From the NCBI GenBank assembly GCA_963585895.1, contig OY757904.1, positions 157,266,076-157,330,075 of the forward strand: 64,000 nt of DNA, written 5' to 3'. Each line of letters starts with the position of its first letter. Position 1 is the first letter of the stretch. The position numbers and the translations under genes were made by a program. Positions 32,195 through 43,449 of the stretch are shown piece by piece. The notes beneath the pieces were generated by a model. That model made no database searches. It was not told the DNA's origin and worked only from the letters and a program-made list of their open reading frames with translations. Source of the DNA: Sepioteuthis lessoniana (lineage: Eukaryota > Mollusca > Cephalopoda > Myopsida > Loliginidae).

Positions 32195-32224
32195 CAAGAT
32201 TAATAAGCGAATATTTTGTAATTA

Positions 32225-32600
32225 ACTTTATTTTTGAACGAGTTATTAGAGCTCATTTGTTTGCACATAGTTAAATGGTTTTAAATATTGATATTCAACA
32301 TTAGTAATTCTATTTATCAAGTATTCCATAGTAATATAATTTGCACTCTGGTGTCAGGTTTCAAATAACCAATTATAATAACCCTTGATAAATGATTGAA
32401 CAGTTCTATTTTACCCATAAATGGGACCCTAACAGGTTCTACCAATCTAGGTCGGAGTTGACCTTGGAGTAATGGCAATGAAAGGCTACTCTATTTTCTC
32501 TAAAGCTCCAGGAATTGAGTCTCACCATCAGATACAGTTTTGTGTCGTTGGCAGGATACTCGTTGTACGGGGCCCTACTCCCCTGCCGAGGTGAATATGA
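32225..32600 (-). mobile_element. Composite retroposon, array and head
   Basis: Two to three array units (TTTGCACATAGTTAAATGG) lead into the head near ACCCATAAATGGGACCCTAA, which ends around CCCTGCCGAGGTGAA. Confidence 0.65.
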
Positions 32601-33690
32601 AGGATTATCGATAAATATTTGCTTGAATATTCATTGAATTGAAAGTTTTATGTTTGAAATATTTTTTGATAAAGTTTACATTGAAATTTGTAGAGTCATA
32701 TAACTTCATCGGAAACGTTTATTTACTGTTATCTGTTTTTGAGATGAGGCTTTTTTGAGATAAGGATTGATTTGTATAAGTTTGGTTGCTGTCCTCATCT
32801 TTATTGTTAAACACAACTATTTTCAAAATATCAAGATTAACTAACACTATTGCATTTTACGTTTCGAATTCATCTCATGACGTTTCTCGTGATAAAACTT
32901 CTCGGATTGATAGGCGTGGAAAACAATGACATCATTATTTGAATAACAATTTCATAGTTCTTGAGGGGGACGGTCCGAGTCCTTCGAAATCCCCTCTCTG
33001 GTAAGTAGATAATATTGTTTCCCTCTCTTCCCTAGTTAGCCCCGCCATCTAGTTGTTAGTTGCCCGCTCCCCACTCTTTTCTCACTGCAGCCTCGCTCCA
33101 GCCCTTTTTTCTGAAGATCTTGGACCCATATTGCAGTAATTCATGTTACCTACTCCTTACCGTGCCCCTCCCTAAGTTTCTTTTGTGCTATTAACTTAGA
33201 TCCCCTTCCCCTCATAGAGATAGTCTGGCTTGTTTTCGGTCCTCGCGGAAACCGGAAAACTCTCCATAGCATAGACGTTGGGGGAAGGCAACCAAACAGT
33301 TTTTTTCTTTGTTTTGTCAATTCATTTATTTGATTTTTCTCCCACCCCAATCATTGTCTTTTTTTATGTATAAAGCATTTGTAAATAAATCATTAATTTC
33401 ATCCGGGTTTTAAGTTGTCTCTCATTGAGCGAATGTGGAATTTTTGTGATTGCTGCGCCCGTGTTGATGTATGACTGCTAATTTCTTGTATTGTGTGCTT
33501 GGATTGATGAATGTGGCTTGCTATGGCCTCTTAGAATACATAGTCAAGCATGATCACTCCCTTTCCCCTTCCCCACAAAATGCTTCATGCTCTCTTAAAT
33601 TCGTGAGTTATATTTTTTTCAAATTTAAGAAATAAAGCTTTGTTTGATCAAGTCAAACTTAAAATGTATCATTTCTATGACCTAATAAAC
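32600..33690. other. Unassigned region
   Basis: Includes a pyrimidine-rich, GC-richer stretch at 32990-33350 with no coding frame of interest. Near 32785-32800 the minus strand holds AATAAAGATGAGGACAGCAA, an isolated piece of the relic family of 2620 and 33695. Confidence 0.45.
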
Positions 33691-33694
33691 AAGG

Positions 33695-33785
33695 GACAAC
33701 AGAGGAAGGCCGGAGGATACAACGGCCGAAACGTTGTCTTTCAACAAACATCAATAAAGATGAGGACAACATTCCGAAAAATTGC
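33695..33785 (+). other. Hammerhead-like relic, copy 3
   Basis: Reads GAGGAAGGCC, ten bases, then ACGGCCGAAACGTTGTC, so GGCC pairs with GGCC ahead of GAAA. An AC / GT mini-stem and a GTC triplet follow. The core U4 is A (CAGAGGA) and one base is extra before stem II, so activity is doubtful. A second block, GATGAGGACAACATTCCGAA, lies about 25 bases on. Confidence 0.4.
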
Positions 33786-33924
33786 TACCAAAATAATACA
33801 CGTTCTATAACTGTATTGTAAACTTCATTGTCGTTAATTTTTCAAGCAATTAATGTTTCTTTGTGATGCTATACTTTTGGGAGTGTTACTCGACGATTCA
33901 TTTTTTTAGATATAATGGCGTTGT

Positions 33925-34042
33925 AGGAGGTATGCACTTTGGAAGATCTACCGGGAGCGAGAGAGAGAGAGAGAGAAAGAAAGAGAGTCAGGGAAATCCG
34001 CGCTGTCAGCACGACTTGATGATGATGATGATGATGATGATG
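33925..34042 (+). pseudogene. LINE-A extreme 3' end
   Basis: GCGAGAGAGAGAG leads to AGTCAGGGAAATCCGCGCTG and (ATG)n: the last ~30 codons (RERVRDIRA) and tail, with an expanded GA run inside. Confidence 0.7.
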
Positions 34043-34320
34043 AAATCTGCCTTTACGGAGAAAAGAAAATATTTTCATGCTTTGTCTCTTCAAAATAAAT
34101 CAAGATCTGTTGATTTAACCTCACCTTCTATTATCATAAAATTGTTGCTCTGAAAAATTATTAAAGTTATTAGATGAGTTTGAAATGTTCAGGAAAATAA
34201 CTTTTAAAATTCGTGTGGTTTTAAAAAGATAATTTTAATAATTCTTTTTAATTGATTTGTTGATTTTTTTCTTTATCATTTCTGAGATTTAAAAAACTAA
34301 GGAATTATGTTCAATAAAAA

Positions 34321-34455
34321 ATGGAATGTGATATACTAGCTACCGCCATAGAGCGACATTTTAAAGTAGATAACATGAGAGATCTGTTTGAGAACATCAA
34401 CATGGATGATGTCCTCTCTTTCTTAAGAGAGGCAAAGTTGCATCTAAAAATATAA
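34321..34455 (+). pseudogene. Retroelement C-terminal fragment
   Basis: A 44-codon open frame from ATG at 34321 to TAA encodes ERHFKVDNMRDLFENINMDD followed by VLSFLREAKLHLKI. This resembles the end of LINE-type polyproteins, where an acidic helix with DLFE...FL+E.....KI often precedes the stop. The resemblance is from memory and the class is uncertain. Flanks show no further coding sequence. Confidence 0.4.
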
Positions 34456-34828
34456 TACATCATTACAATCCGAAATATTCAATGGATCAACCTACCAATC
34501 AACTAAATATAAAAACGTTTTGTCAAATAATCCTATGTAAAACCATAAATCTCAACAATTACAACTTGTAGTGGGTCCACTCTGACTTGTGGGTCGAATG
34601 GATCAAAACATGAATTTTAAAAAAAAAGTGAGTTTATGAAGAAAAAGTGAGTTCATATAAAAAATAGTTACAAATCATATATAATTCATATATGTAATCC
34701 AGATTCGGCATTGAATAACCCATAGTGGTTGATGTGCCGTGAAACTCAAACAACGTAAAGAATTCGGGTATCAGAGTAAAAGACTAAAAAAAACCAATAG
34801 CAAATTAATTGTGTATTTTACAGTGAAT

Positions 34829-35108
34829 CATATTTACCAACCCCTCCGCTTGGGCAGGATAAGACACAAGGTCAATTTTTAAGCGGAGTTGAACAGGTTT
34901 GAATTCAGAGTTTTCCTTCTCCTAGACTAGTTGCCTCACCAAGGCTGAAGAATCCAGTCTGTCCTACTATTTACTCAGAGCTGAAGGGAGAATAATTGGA
35001 TTCATACCTTTCCCAAGGGTATCAGTGCTATGTGAAATGCTATCAGTCCAGAATTTGAACTCGTGTCCATTTCCTACGTCGATAACCATTACACCACGGG
35101 CACCTCAC
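34829..35108 (-). mobile_element. S2 SINE with 17-bp TSD
   Basis: Complete 280-bp copy. TGTATTTTACAGTGAAT flanks it perfectly at 34812-34828 and 35109-35125, fixing both ends: a head ending GGTGCCCGTGGTGTAATGGT and a tail GGAGGGGTTGGTAAATA. It is the reference copy for this family here. Confidence 0.95.
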
Positions 35109-35269
35109 TGTATTTTACAGTGAATTGATTTAACATAATAGAAAATTTGGAAATTGTCTTTAAAATTATTTAAGATAAACTAAATCATTTCGTAATCTTA
35201 CAAAGAATATCTTTAATTTTTGAATGCTGAAAATTTTTAATTTAGATTCCCTAACATCATCGTCAAGGC

Positions 35270-35274
<5 letters not shown>

Positions 35275-35334
<60 letters not shown>
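35275..35334. repeat. (TC)n microsatellite
   Basis: About 29 CT units. Confidence 0.95.
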
Positions 35335-35335
<1 letters not shown>

Positions 35336-35429
35336 AGTCCTTGAAACTGCACAGATCTCATGGATGTAAGTTTTTGCTGGTTGGCCAATGTTGTGTCAAT
35401 AAGTAGAAGTGTTCAACATTTTTCCTTTG

Positions 35430-35535
35430 TATGTTTTGTGAGATGGGAGGTAAGTAGCTGTAAAGCTACTGTTTTGAAGGGCGCTGTTTTCAAGTTTTGT
35501 TCAAAACAGTACGCAATATTCTTGTGTAGTTCAAA
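35430..35535 (-). pseudogene. LINE-A fragment
   Basis: GAGATGGGAGGTAAGTAGCT to GCAATATTCTTGTGTAGTTC corresponds to the minus-strand block that encodes the NYTRMLRA...LYGHLPPI region in other copies. Confidence 0.55.
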
Positions 35536-35812
35536 AAGACCAATGTAAAACTATGATAATTCATTAAATAAAGAATGAATCACGAAGTTGACTTTGTTTA
35601 CTTCTTAAAACTGAAATTCCTTCCTTTCTTTAAAAATTGGTAGTAAGCAAAAGTAAAAGAATTTTTAGTCATTTACTTTCATTTTTAATGATGGAAAAAA
35701 ATAAAAAATAATAGATGAATTGTTTTTCATTTGTATTGGAGAATAATAGTGTTGAATTTGATTTTAATTCTAACAACTTTAAATCTTTATCAGACGAATT
35801 GTTTTCAAAAAG

Positions 35813-35817
<5 letters not shown>

Positions 35818-35883
<66 letters not shown>

Positions 35884-35890
35884 ATATATA
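35818..35890. repeat. (TC)n(TA)n microsatellite
   Basis: About 30 CT units then TATA. Unassigned AT-rich DNA follows to 36250. Confidence 0.95.
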
Positions 35891-36252
35891 TGAACGTACG
35901 GAACGTGGATTCTGCACAGTGTTTCTAATAGGTCAAGTGACGTAGTTTAAAGCAACAAACGCTGATTCATTGATCAAACTGCCAATTTTTCTTGTTATAA
36001 ACAGTCAACTTTTTCTTGTTATACAAATTTTCCAAAGTTTTTATATATTTTTACAGTTTTTACACATCCCTCGTTAACTTAACATCACTAATATAACCCC
36101 TCATAACCCTGATGATTTTTATCTACATTTTTGTTCATTTTTTAATCTATTAAAAAAATATTAACATGATTTTCAAAAGTTTCTTCCCAATTATTCAGGT
36201 AATTTTATCTCATATTCATAAATTATTTAACAGTTACAACAAAATACACTTG

Positions 36253-36525
36253 ATGGGGACATCGGTAGCATAGCAGTTTACGCATTGGGAAATGGAATTA
36301 ATGAGTTCAAATCTTGGTCGAAGCTGTTTGTGTTTCACTTTCGTACTTATACCTTTGAGAAAACTATAAATCCATTTCTTATCCCGTCAGCTCGGAGTAA
36401 ATAGTAGGATAGACTGAATTAGTTAGTCTTCGAAAGGTAACTAAGCCATGAGAAAGAAAACTCTGAATTAAACAAAAATTGACCTTGTGTCAAAAGCTAC
36501 CAATGCCAGAGGAGTTAGGAAAATA
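36253..36525 (+). mobile_element. Divergent S2-type SINE
   Basis: Head GGGGACATCGGTAGCATAGC and box-B-like GAGTTCAAATCTTGG differ from other S2 heads. The tail half (AACTCTGAATTAAACAAAA, GACCTTGTGTCA) is S2. It may represent a different tRNA-like head on the S2 body. Confidence 0.6.
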
Positions 36526-36793
36526 AAGTAAACTAAAGTTGGCGACTGTAGTCGAGAGCGACCAGAAGGCTCCCTTTTCAATGGCTGCTACACTGATATG
36601 TAGGGGAGGGCGCTACTTCTTTCCCTGGATTGCTGCACTTTACCTTGGATACGTACCTTATATTTCTGAGTGTTAAGCAAGGAGGTATTAAGTACCATTT
36701 TTAATTTCTTTGGTATGACACAGCCTGGAATTGAACCCAGGTCTTCTGGACCATTGGCGAACACTCTACTCACTAGGCCAATGAGCCGGTCTT
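36526..36793 (-). mobile_element. S3 SINE, full length
   Basis: The minus strand begins CCGGCTCATTGGCCTAGTG (box A) with box B GGGTTCAATTCC. The body ends with GTTGGCGACTGTAGTCGAGA on the plus strand. Confidence 0.88.
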
Positions 36794-36796
36794 TGA

Positions 36797-37022
36797 AAAG
36801 TTGGCGACCGTAGTCAAGGGCGACCAGAAGGCTCCCTTTTCAATAGCTACTACACTGAGGTGTAGGGGAGGACGCTACTCCTTTCCCTGGATTGCTCCAC
36901 TTTATACTTGATACGTACCTTATATTGCTGAGTGTTAAGCAAGGAGGTATCAAGTACTATTTTTAAAGTCTTTGGTATGACGCGTGCTGGGATTGAACCC
37001 AGGACTCCCGGACCATTGACGA
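36797..37022 (-). mobile_element. S3 SINE, head-truncated, in tandem
   Basis: A second S3 copy in the same orientation starts three bases after the first. It keeps GGGTTCAATCCC but loses box A at GACCATTGACGAGA. Confidence 0.85.
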
Positions 37023-37024
37023 GA

Positions 37025-37465
37025 AAAATACATACAACTAAATAGTGCGATTTCGAAGTAGTTATCGGTAGTTATGCACTTTTTAAGTGTTTTGTCATTT
37101 GAATAAAGTTTCTTTTTGGAAAATAATAACGCAGTCCCCAAAAAGTCGTACGGAAACAATATTTCTATTAAACTATAATGTGACAAGATATAAAGACTTA
37201 TTTTAAGATTTATAATATTCTCTTAGCTTAGGCGTCTAAGATATGTACATGGATGTAAACAATATATAATAAGTACACTTTGAGGTGACTTAACACAGGC
37301 AACATAACCTGATCAAGGGATCAAGATGTCATTAGGTGCTTGTTTACCGATATAAAAATCATTAAATAAGGATAACGTCGTTCGGGGCAAGAAGAACGAG
37401 ACAATCAGGAAAAAGATGACAAAGATCTGGAGAGAATAATTCTATGAGTTGTTGACTTGAGTCTG
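37025..37465. other. Unassigned DNA
   Basis: No supported feature. Confidence 0.5.
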
Positions 37466-37469
37466 ATAA

Positions 37470-37658
37470 AATAAGAAACGTTATTTCAACATATGTCATT
37501 TGCTGGGAGAAGCCATCAATCAACAGGCGAAGAGTGAGTGCAGTGATTATATTCGACGCTTCTCGTTATTCGTTGAACATAACAAGCAGAGCGAAAAGAA
37601 AGGAAAGTTATTGGATTATGCCAAGGCTAACAACAAATGTAACAGCCTTTTCAACTGA
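37470..37658 (+). pseudogene. Unassigned coding-like fragment
   Basis: A 62-codon open frame contains SECSDYIRRFSLFVEHNKQS followed by EKKGKLLDYAKANNKCNSLF. Composition is balanced and rich in charged residues, unlike the low-complexity frames around it. It has no convincing start, no splice signals that I can rank, and I do not recognise the family. It could be a worn retroelement gag or an exon. Confidence 0.25.
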
Positions 37659-37910
37659 TTATTGCCAAAGCAAGTAATACGAATCTTGCTAGTATGGAAT
37701 TACCACACTTACAGGAAGTCACCTTGGTCTTTCATTCAACAGTAAATAAACCAAAGATGATTGAGACGGAAAACATTTTTTCTTTAATAGCTGAACATTC
37801 TGGTTTCCTCAATAATCCTTAAACAAACTAAATTAAATTATTTAGAATAATGACATAATTTTTTGCCAAATCACAGTGAGGAAAATATTATGGAATAAAT
37901 CAATCATCAT

Positions 37911-37948
37911 CATGACGCGCTGTTACCACGGGTTTCCCTGACTCTCAT

Positions 37949-37989
<41 letters not shown>

Positions 37990-38262
37990 ATTCGTCCCTA
38001 TGATCTATCGCTTCCGACAGGTCCTCCAGACAACATCCTGTGTCAGTACAGAGTTATTGTTGATAAGTTCTTGATGGTCGTCCATGTGAAGGGGTCTATT
38101 GGAAAACGTCCCATGAATTTGTCCTTACTTCTCCAGCAGTGTCCGGTATGTCTTGTCCGTTTTATTTTGATGGTTTCAGAGATGGGAGGTTGGTGGCCGT
38201 ACAGCTGCTGTTTTGTGGAATGTTGCTTCCAGGGTGTATTCAATGGCGGAACAATGATGATA
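37911..38262 (-). pseudogene. LINE-A 3' end
   Basis: The plus strand opens with CATCATCATGACGCGCTGTT (tail and last codons). A (CT)n run at 37953-37986 has expanded inside the RER-coding part. Minus-strand reading then gives KQQLYGHQPPISETIKIKRT and RHTGHCWRSKDKF. It is 5' truncated near the NTPWKQ block. Confidence 0.8.
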
Positions 38263-38264
38263 TT

Positions 38265-38700
38265 TAAATGACATGTAATGCCATATCAATAATGACCTCA
38301 GAGACTCATCTTTGAATGTTTTATTTGAACAGAACCAGAAAATGAATGATGGAATTTAAATGACATGGAAACCCATTTCAATAATGACTTTAGGCACTTA
38401 TCTTTGAATGTTTCATTTGAACAAAAGCAGAAAATAATTCCAGCATCATCGTCTTGACCAATGCAGCTTCTTGATTCCTCAATGAATATCACTTTCATCC
38501 ATTAATCCACACTCTATGGCTGTTTCCCTTCAATCCACTTTAACCTCGTTTATTTTTATTTGTGTGTGAATGCTGCTTTTCGTTCGGATTTTCTCAATGT
38601 AAATCCCATTTTATTCGGTCGATTTCTAACAGTTCTGTCACAAACAATGATTCTTGTTTCGATTCCATTGTTTTTCATTTATTTTGCTGAATATTTTTTC
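38265..38700. other. Two diverged ~110-bp related segments
   Basis: GACATG..ATG(G)..C.AT.TCAATAATGAC....TT.GAATGTTT.ATTTGAACA occurs at about 38270-38330 and 38363-38425, a local duplication of unknown origin. The rest is unassigned. Confidence 0.55.
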
Positions 38701-38722
38701 AAGATATACTGCTTTAAGTTTT

Positions 38723-39018
38723 AAGAGGAGATGCCAGTGGTGTAATGGTTATCATTGTAGGAAATGGACACGACAACACGAGTTCAAATCCTGGACCAGG
38801 CTAATTGCATTTTAAATAGCACTAATAACTTTGGGAAAGGTATGACTCCAATTATTCTCCTTCCAGCTATGGGTAAATAGTAGGGCAGACTAGTGTCTAC
38901 AACCTTGGTGAGGCAACTAGTCTAGGAGAAGGAAAACTCTGAATTCAAACCTGTTAAACTCCGCTTAAAAATGACCTTGTGTCATATCCTGCCCGAGCAG
39001 AGGGGTTGGTAAATATGC
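38723..39018 (+). mobile_element. S2 SINE with TSD
   Basis: Complete copy flanked by ATACTGCTTTAAGTTTT (38706-38722) and ATATTGCTTTAAGTTTT (39019-39035), one mismatch in 17. Confidence 0.92.
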
Positions 39019-39035
39019 ATATTGCTTTAAGTTTT

Positions 39036-40240
39036 CTATCCAAACTCTTTGATGCCTTTTATGGTCTAACAGAATGTTTACCCTTTTTAACCACCCCATT
39101 TCATTTATATTGCATCAAATTTTAGACTCGAAACAACCAACGTCTTTCGTCAAACTCCACTGTGGATTGCCTTCTTGAATGAGCTTTAAGATCCTTTCCA
39201 TTGTTTCAGTTCACTATTCCTTTGTTGGAACCATATTTGCTTTCAATAGAAGTATTCAAAACTGCTTGTTGAAGTCTGCCAGAACTGATTTGCATATCTC
39301 GGCTTCTGCTGGTGTTCGTTGGCATCTCCTGAGTGTGCTAATTCCATTAATTTTGCTGGGGTTAGTAGTATTAAAAGATAATGGTTTGTCAAGTATCCTT
39401 TGCTCAGGTAAAAATTGTGACATACTAGTGACATTTTTAACACGAGAGTCAAAACAATGAAGTCAACAATAAACCAAATCAAACTAAACCAAACCTATAG
39501 CCCTCATTAACCCATTGTGTAACATAGCCATATATGAATATGTGAAATAGACATAGAATGTTCATAACCCACATAGGAATCCCGAAACACAAAAACGCTT
39601 ACGACTTCTTAGTTCAGGTACGAAACTTTTATTACCTTTGTGTTAAAGGCAATTCGACATAAGGAGAGTGATACACAATCTTTCTATTCTGATTTTTCCA
39701 TCTGTCCCCCACCACACGCGGCACACACCGCAAGGCCTCAGCGAGCTCCGAAAGTCAATCTTCTTCTCCGGAGGCAAAAATACAACTCCCTGACTTTTCT
39801 CAAATCCAAAATCTTCAGCCCACGCTTCCGGTGCATGATATCATTCACGCCTCCTGGTCCTATTTTCTATCTGGGATTTTTATTTTGACATCTCTGAATG
39901 ACACATCCTCCCCGCGCGCGCGTGAACACCTGCGCTCATGTTGCACCTAACTAACCCATGCGCTAAACGAAAGGTTCTCAGCCTAACTAAACCGAAAGGC
40001 AAGATATATAAAACGAAATCCCTCGGCCATTATATTATAATTGTTTACCATCGGCAACGTTTTTCCAAGATATTTTCTGTCAATAACCCAAATAAAAAAG
40101 ACCTTATTTAGTATTTTTCCTTTATTGTTATACGAAATGAATTCCGATTTTCTCTTTTACTAAGTGGCATAAATTCAGAATTACATTCTGATGCCTGCAA
40201 TACTGCTCTTATTACTAGAGTGAGTCTTGTAATATTTTAG
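39036..40240. other. Unassigned region with a GC-rich block
   Basis: 39700-39960 is clearly GC-richer, with CCCCACCACACGCGGCACAC and CCCCGCGCGCGCGTG. An LTR or promoter is possible, but no terminal repeat pair, primer site or coding partner was seen. Confidence 0.35.
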
Positions 40241-40244
40241 TACC

Positions 40245-40490
40245 AATGGTTAGAGTGTTCGCCAATGGCCCGGGAGACCTGGGTCCAATCCCACATTGAG
40301 CCATACCAAAGTCTCAAAAAATGGTACCTGATGCTACCTTGCTTAACACTCAGCATTATAAGGTAAGGAATAAGGGTAAAGTGGAGCAATCCAGAGAAAG
40401 GAGTAGTGCCCTCCCCTACGCATTGGTGTAGTAGCTATCGAAAAGGGAGCCTTCAGGTCACCCTCGACTACGGTGGCCAACTTTACTTAG
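40245..40490 (+). mobile_element. S3 SINE
   Basis: Head GGTTAGAGTGTTCGCCAATG, box B GGGTCCAATCCC, body CTTGCTTAACACTCAGCATT, tail CAACTTTACTTAG. Confidence 0.85.
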
Positions 40491-40544
40491 TTTGTGGTTC
40501 GTACATCATGTGGCCGAAACAATTCAACCCATAGCAGGTATCTT

Positions 40545-40910
40545 GTATAGTTAATAGTATCGTGGTAGTTAGTGCACTGACACATTGTACAATACTTCAC
40601 TGCAGGTGGGATTTAAAAGCCGTGCAAATGACTGTGCAATGTGGTCTAATTCGGGAACCTATGCTTTATGAGGTCAAATTTGTCCCACGCCACCGTGGAA
40701 GCAACCAAAACGACTTGTGCAATGAAAGGTGAACGCGTAATCGATCACATTAAAATAACCAGATTGCAAGAGAAATTTCACTTGGGTCGCAAGAACCTCG
40801 ACAAACAAGCAAGGTGGACTTAAAACTGAGGATTACAAGGCCGTGTCCCAAGCTTTAGAGGCAGATCTGGCGTGTAGAACTTCAAAAGTATCACGTGATC
40901 TCGGAATTTC
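40545..40910. mobile_element. S5 repeat, copy 2
   Basis: It pairs with 12185-12530 over ordered blocks: ATAGTATCGTGGTAGTTAGT, GGGATTTAAAAGCCG, TTCGGGAACCTATGCTTTAT and ATTACAAGGCCGTG. Class unknown. Confidence 0.45.
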
Positions 40911-40914
40911 ACAG

Positions 40915-41480
40915 TCTAGTTCGTTACATTCACGACCGGAGTTACCAAAATATTGCAAAACCTTTTACTCATTTGAAAACCTTTTAGATTAAATCTTTGT
41001 TTTAAAAAAAACGGATTTTAGTCGAATTTTGTGACAATATAAAATAAATGCTAATTATAACAGTAAAAAAAGCGAAAAAAAGACCAAAAAAATTGTTCAA
41101 ACAAAAATATGAGAAAATAAAAGAGAGTGAAGAGTAAGATAAAGAGAGAAAAGATGGTCAAAAGAGGAGAAAAACAAAGGGAAGCAATTCTCATTTCAGC
41201 TGAGAACAAGAACTAATATTCTTGTCTTCGCAGATGACGTAGACATGTATTGATTGGTTTGTATATCAGACGAGATAGTTGGTTGAGAATAACTATTACA
41301 CACAAACACCCCAAGAGAGATTTGCAGTAAGTCAGATTAGTTATGATTGTCAATTGGTAATTTTATATACTTATGAAAACAAGTTAGGTTTGTAATTTGC
41401 ACAGTAGTAAAGTAGCAACGAATCAATCAGTCATACGTACTTTCAATTTGCTTGTAATAAGAAAATAAAGGAAATTGCTG
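40915..41480. other. Unassigned AT-rich DNA
   Basis: Purine-rich between 41080 and 41200. No supported feature. Confidence 0.5.
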
Positions 41481-41481
41481 G

Positions 41482-41556
41482 TAAAATTAAATATATTTTT
41501 CTAACAAGATTTATTTGTTTAAAATTAAATATATTTTTCTAACAAGATTTATTTGT
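41482..41556. repeat. Perfect 38-bp tandem duplication
   Basis: A 37-base block starting TAAAATTAAATATATT and ending TTTATTTGT occurs at 41482-41518 and again at 41520-41556. Confidence 0.95.
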
Positions 41557-41655
41557 ATAAATACAAATCCAGCCATTTGAAATTAAACACGGCTTCCGAG
41601 GATTCTACAATCAAAAACATGAATACGGGGCAATTAAAAATAAGCATATACCCCC

Positions 41656-41657
<2 letters not shown>

Positions 41658-41699
<42 letters not shown>
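41658..41699. repeat. (TA)n microsatellite at LINE-A tail
   Basis: About 20 TA units directly before the minus-strand LINE-A end. Confidence 0.95.
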
Positions 41700-41701
<2 letters not shown>

Positions 41702-42725
41702 TGTCGCGCTGGTAGCACAGATATCCCTGACCCTCTCTCGCCACTCCTCCTTATCGTTCATCGCCCTAGGTAGGTCTTCAGGACAACATCCCGTATCCTC
41801 ACATAGCTGCTGAATGTATGTTTGTGCTGATCGTCCTGCTTTTGCACGGCCATGTGTGGGGATCCATAAGAGTACATCTCTTATGAGTTCGTCCCTGCTT
41901 CTCCAGCAGTGACCTGCATGTCTGGTTCGTCTAACTTGAATAGTTTTCGTGATCCTATTTACCAACCCCTCCGCTCGGGCAGGATATGACACAAGGTCAA
42001 TTTTTAAGCGGAGTTTGACAGGTTTGAATTCAGAGTTTTCCTTCTCCTAGACTAGTTGCCTCACCAAGGCAGAAGAACCTAGTCTGTCCTACTATTTACC
42101 CATAGCTGGAGGGAGAATAATTGGATTCATACCTTTCCCAAGGGTATTAGTGCTATGTGAAGTGCAATCAGTCTCGTCCAGGATTTGAACTCGAGTCGCC
42201 GTGTCCAATTCCTGCGACGATAACAATTACACCACGGGCACCTCCAAATAGTTTTCGTGATAGGAGGCAGGTGGCCGTACAGTTGGTGTCTTGTGGGGTG
42301 TTGCCGCCAGGACTTGTTCAAGATTGCACGCAGCATTCTTGTGTAATTGCCGTCTAGCTTCTTCTCCAGCCGTTTTGTTAGCGTCCATGTAGTGCACCCG
42401 TATAGCAGTATCGATGTCGTGGGTCTATTTCTTCGGAAGTCATTTTGGTTTTTCCTAAGTATGTAGTCGATTTTGGGTTCTATGCGGTTTCGCAGTAGGG
42501 CATTGTAGATTTTCGCTGCTATGGATGTAAGTGTTATGCCTCGGTAGTTTTTGGCTAATCCGAGGTCTCCTTTTTTTTAGGGAAGGGGAGTATGCATCCC
42601 TTCATCCATCTATCTATCGGATTTTGATTGTAAACTGCGTTGCAGTGTCGGAGCAGTATGTCGTCGAATTGTCTGGTCTTCCATACTTCTGGGGGAATCT
42701 CGTCCAGCCCTGCAGCTTTCCTATT
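41697..42725 (-). pseudogene. LINE-A, longest copy, reverse-transcriptase part retained
   Basis: On the minus strand the 5' part, from 42725 down, encodes KKGDLGLAKNYRGITLTSIA and then AAKIYNALLRNRIEPKIDYI, the fingers region of a non-LTR reverse transcriptase. The frame is broken by stops. Near 42420 the sequence jumps from the FRRNR block directly to SILLYGCTTWTLTKRLEKKL, so the catalytic YxDD part is deleted. After the nested S2 (41954-42246) it continues with QVRRTRHAGHCWRSRDELIR to the end near 41697. The 5' end stops at a (TA)n run (42732-42756). Confidence 0.85.
41954..42246 (-). mobile_element. S2 SINE nested in LINE-A, 15-bp TSD
   Basis: The SINE splits the LINE-A coding sequence. 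AATAGTTTTCGTGAT flanks it at 41939-41953 and 42247-42261. The S2 copy is full length. Confidence 0.95.
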
Positions 42726-42731
42726 TTAAAA

Positions 42732-43076
42732 ATATATATATATATATATATATATTGTACTTTTCTGCTTTTGTTTGTTTTCGTTTTTTGTAACATAGTT
42801 CAAATGCTGAAGAGTTGAAAAATACCTAATGATATTCGTTTTAATTTGTTTAATGTTTTAGTAAAAAAAAAAAATATCCAGTTATCTTTTGTTCAGATGA
42901 TAATTAATTTTTTATTTTTAAAAGTGTTAAAGGTGGACTTATTTATGGGCTATGCTGGACTTTCAATCCCTGTTCAGAATATAATTAACTTTTTATATAA
43001 AAAAAAATAAACGAAAAAGAAAAATAATCGGCGTGTACTTATGGCCTATTCTCTGTCAGTCTGTGTCACTCACTCA

Positions 43077-43117
<41 letters not shown>

Positions 43118-43180
43118 CGTGTATATACGTACACACACACATACACACACATATATATATATATAGAGAGAGAGAGAGAA
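42732..43180. repeat. (TA)n, (CT)n, (GA)n microsatellites
   Basis: TA at 42732-42756. CT then TA at 43078-43115, CA at 43130-43150, TA then GA at 43151-43185. Unassigned AT-rich DNA lies between. Confidence 0.9.
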
Positions 43181-43449
43181 AGAGAGATTAAAGGATGACA
43201 CACACATACACATCCACAGTTATATATAAATGTATGTATATTAACTTTTAAACTTGCAAAGTCTATATTTGAGGATAATCCTATGCCTATTGTGATTGAG
43301 TTAGTTGCTGGACAGCATTGTCTTAGATATGTCATGACCAATAGATATTTAGTATTCTTGTGAGTTAACCCCCTTGAGCATCCCTAATGAGGAACCCACA
43401 TTTCACAAGAATGTAAGTAGACAGAAATAATACAAATATTGTTAACCAT

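Noticed and set aside
35715..35945. Ser-Leu repeat frames
   Set aside because: Translations of (TC)n; also at 35224-35406, 50405-50599 and 116-388.
36720..36793. tRNA gene in S3
   Set aside because: Same reason: a box A (TGGCCTAGTG) and box B are present, but as the head of S3.
39600..39960. LTR retrotransposon end
   Set aside because: A purine stretch and GC-rich block suggest it, but no paired terminal repeats, primer site or pol sequence was found.
42803..42820. Hammerhead candidate CTGAAGAGTTGAAAA
   Set aside because: No second stem II strand between the core and GAAA.
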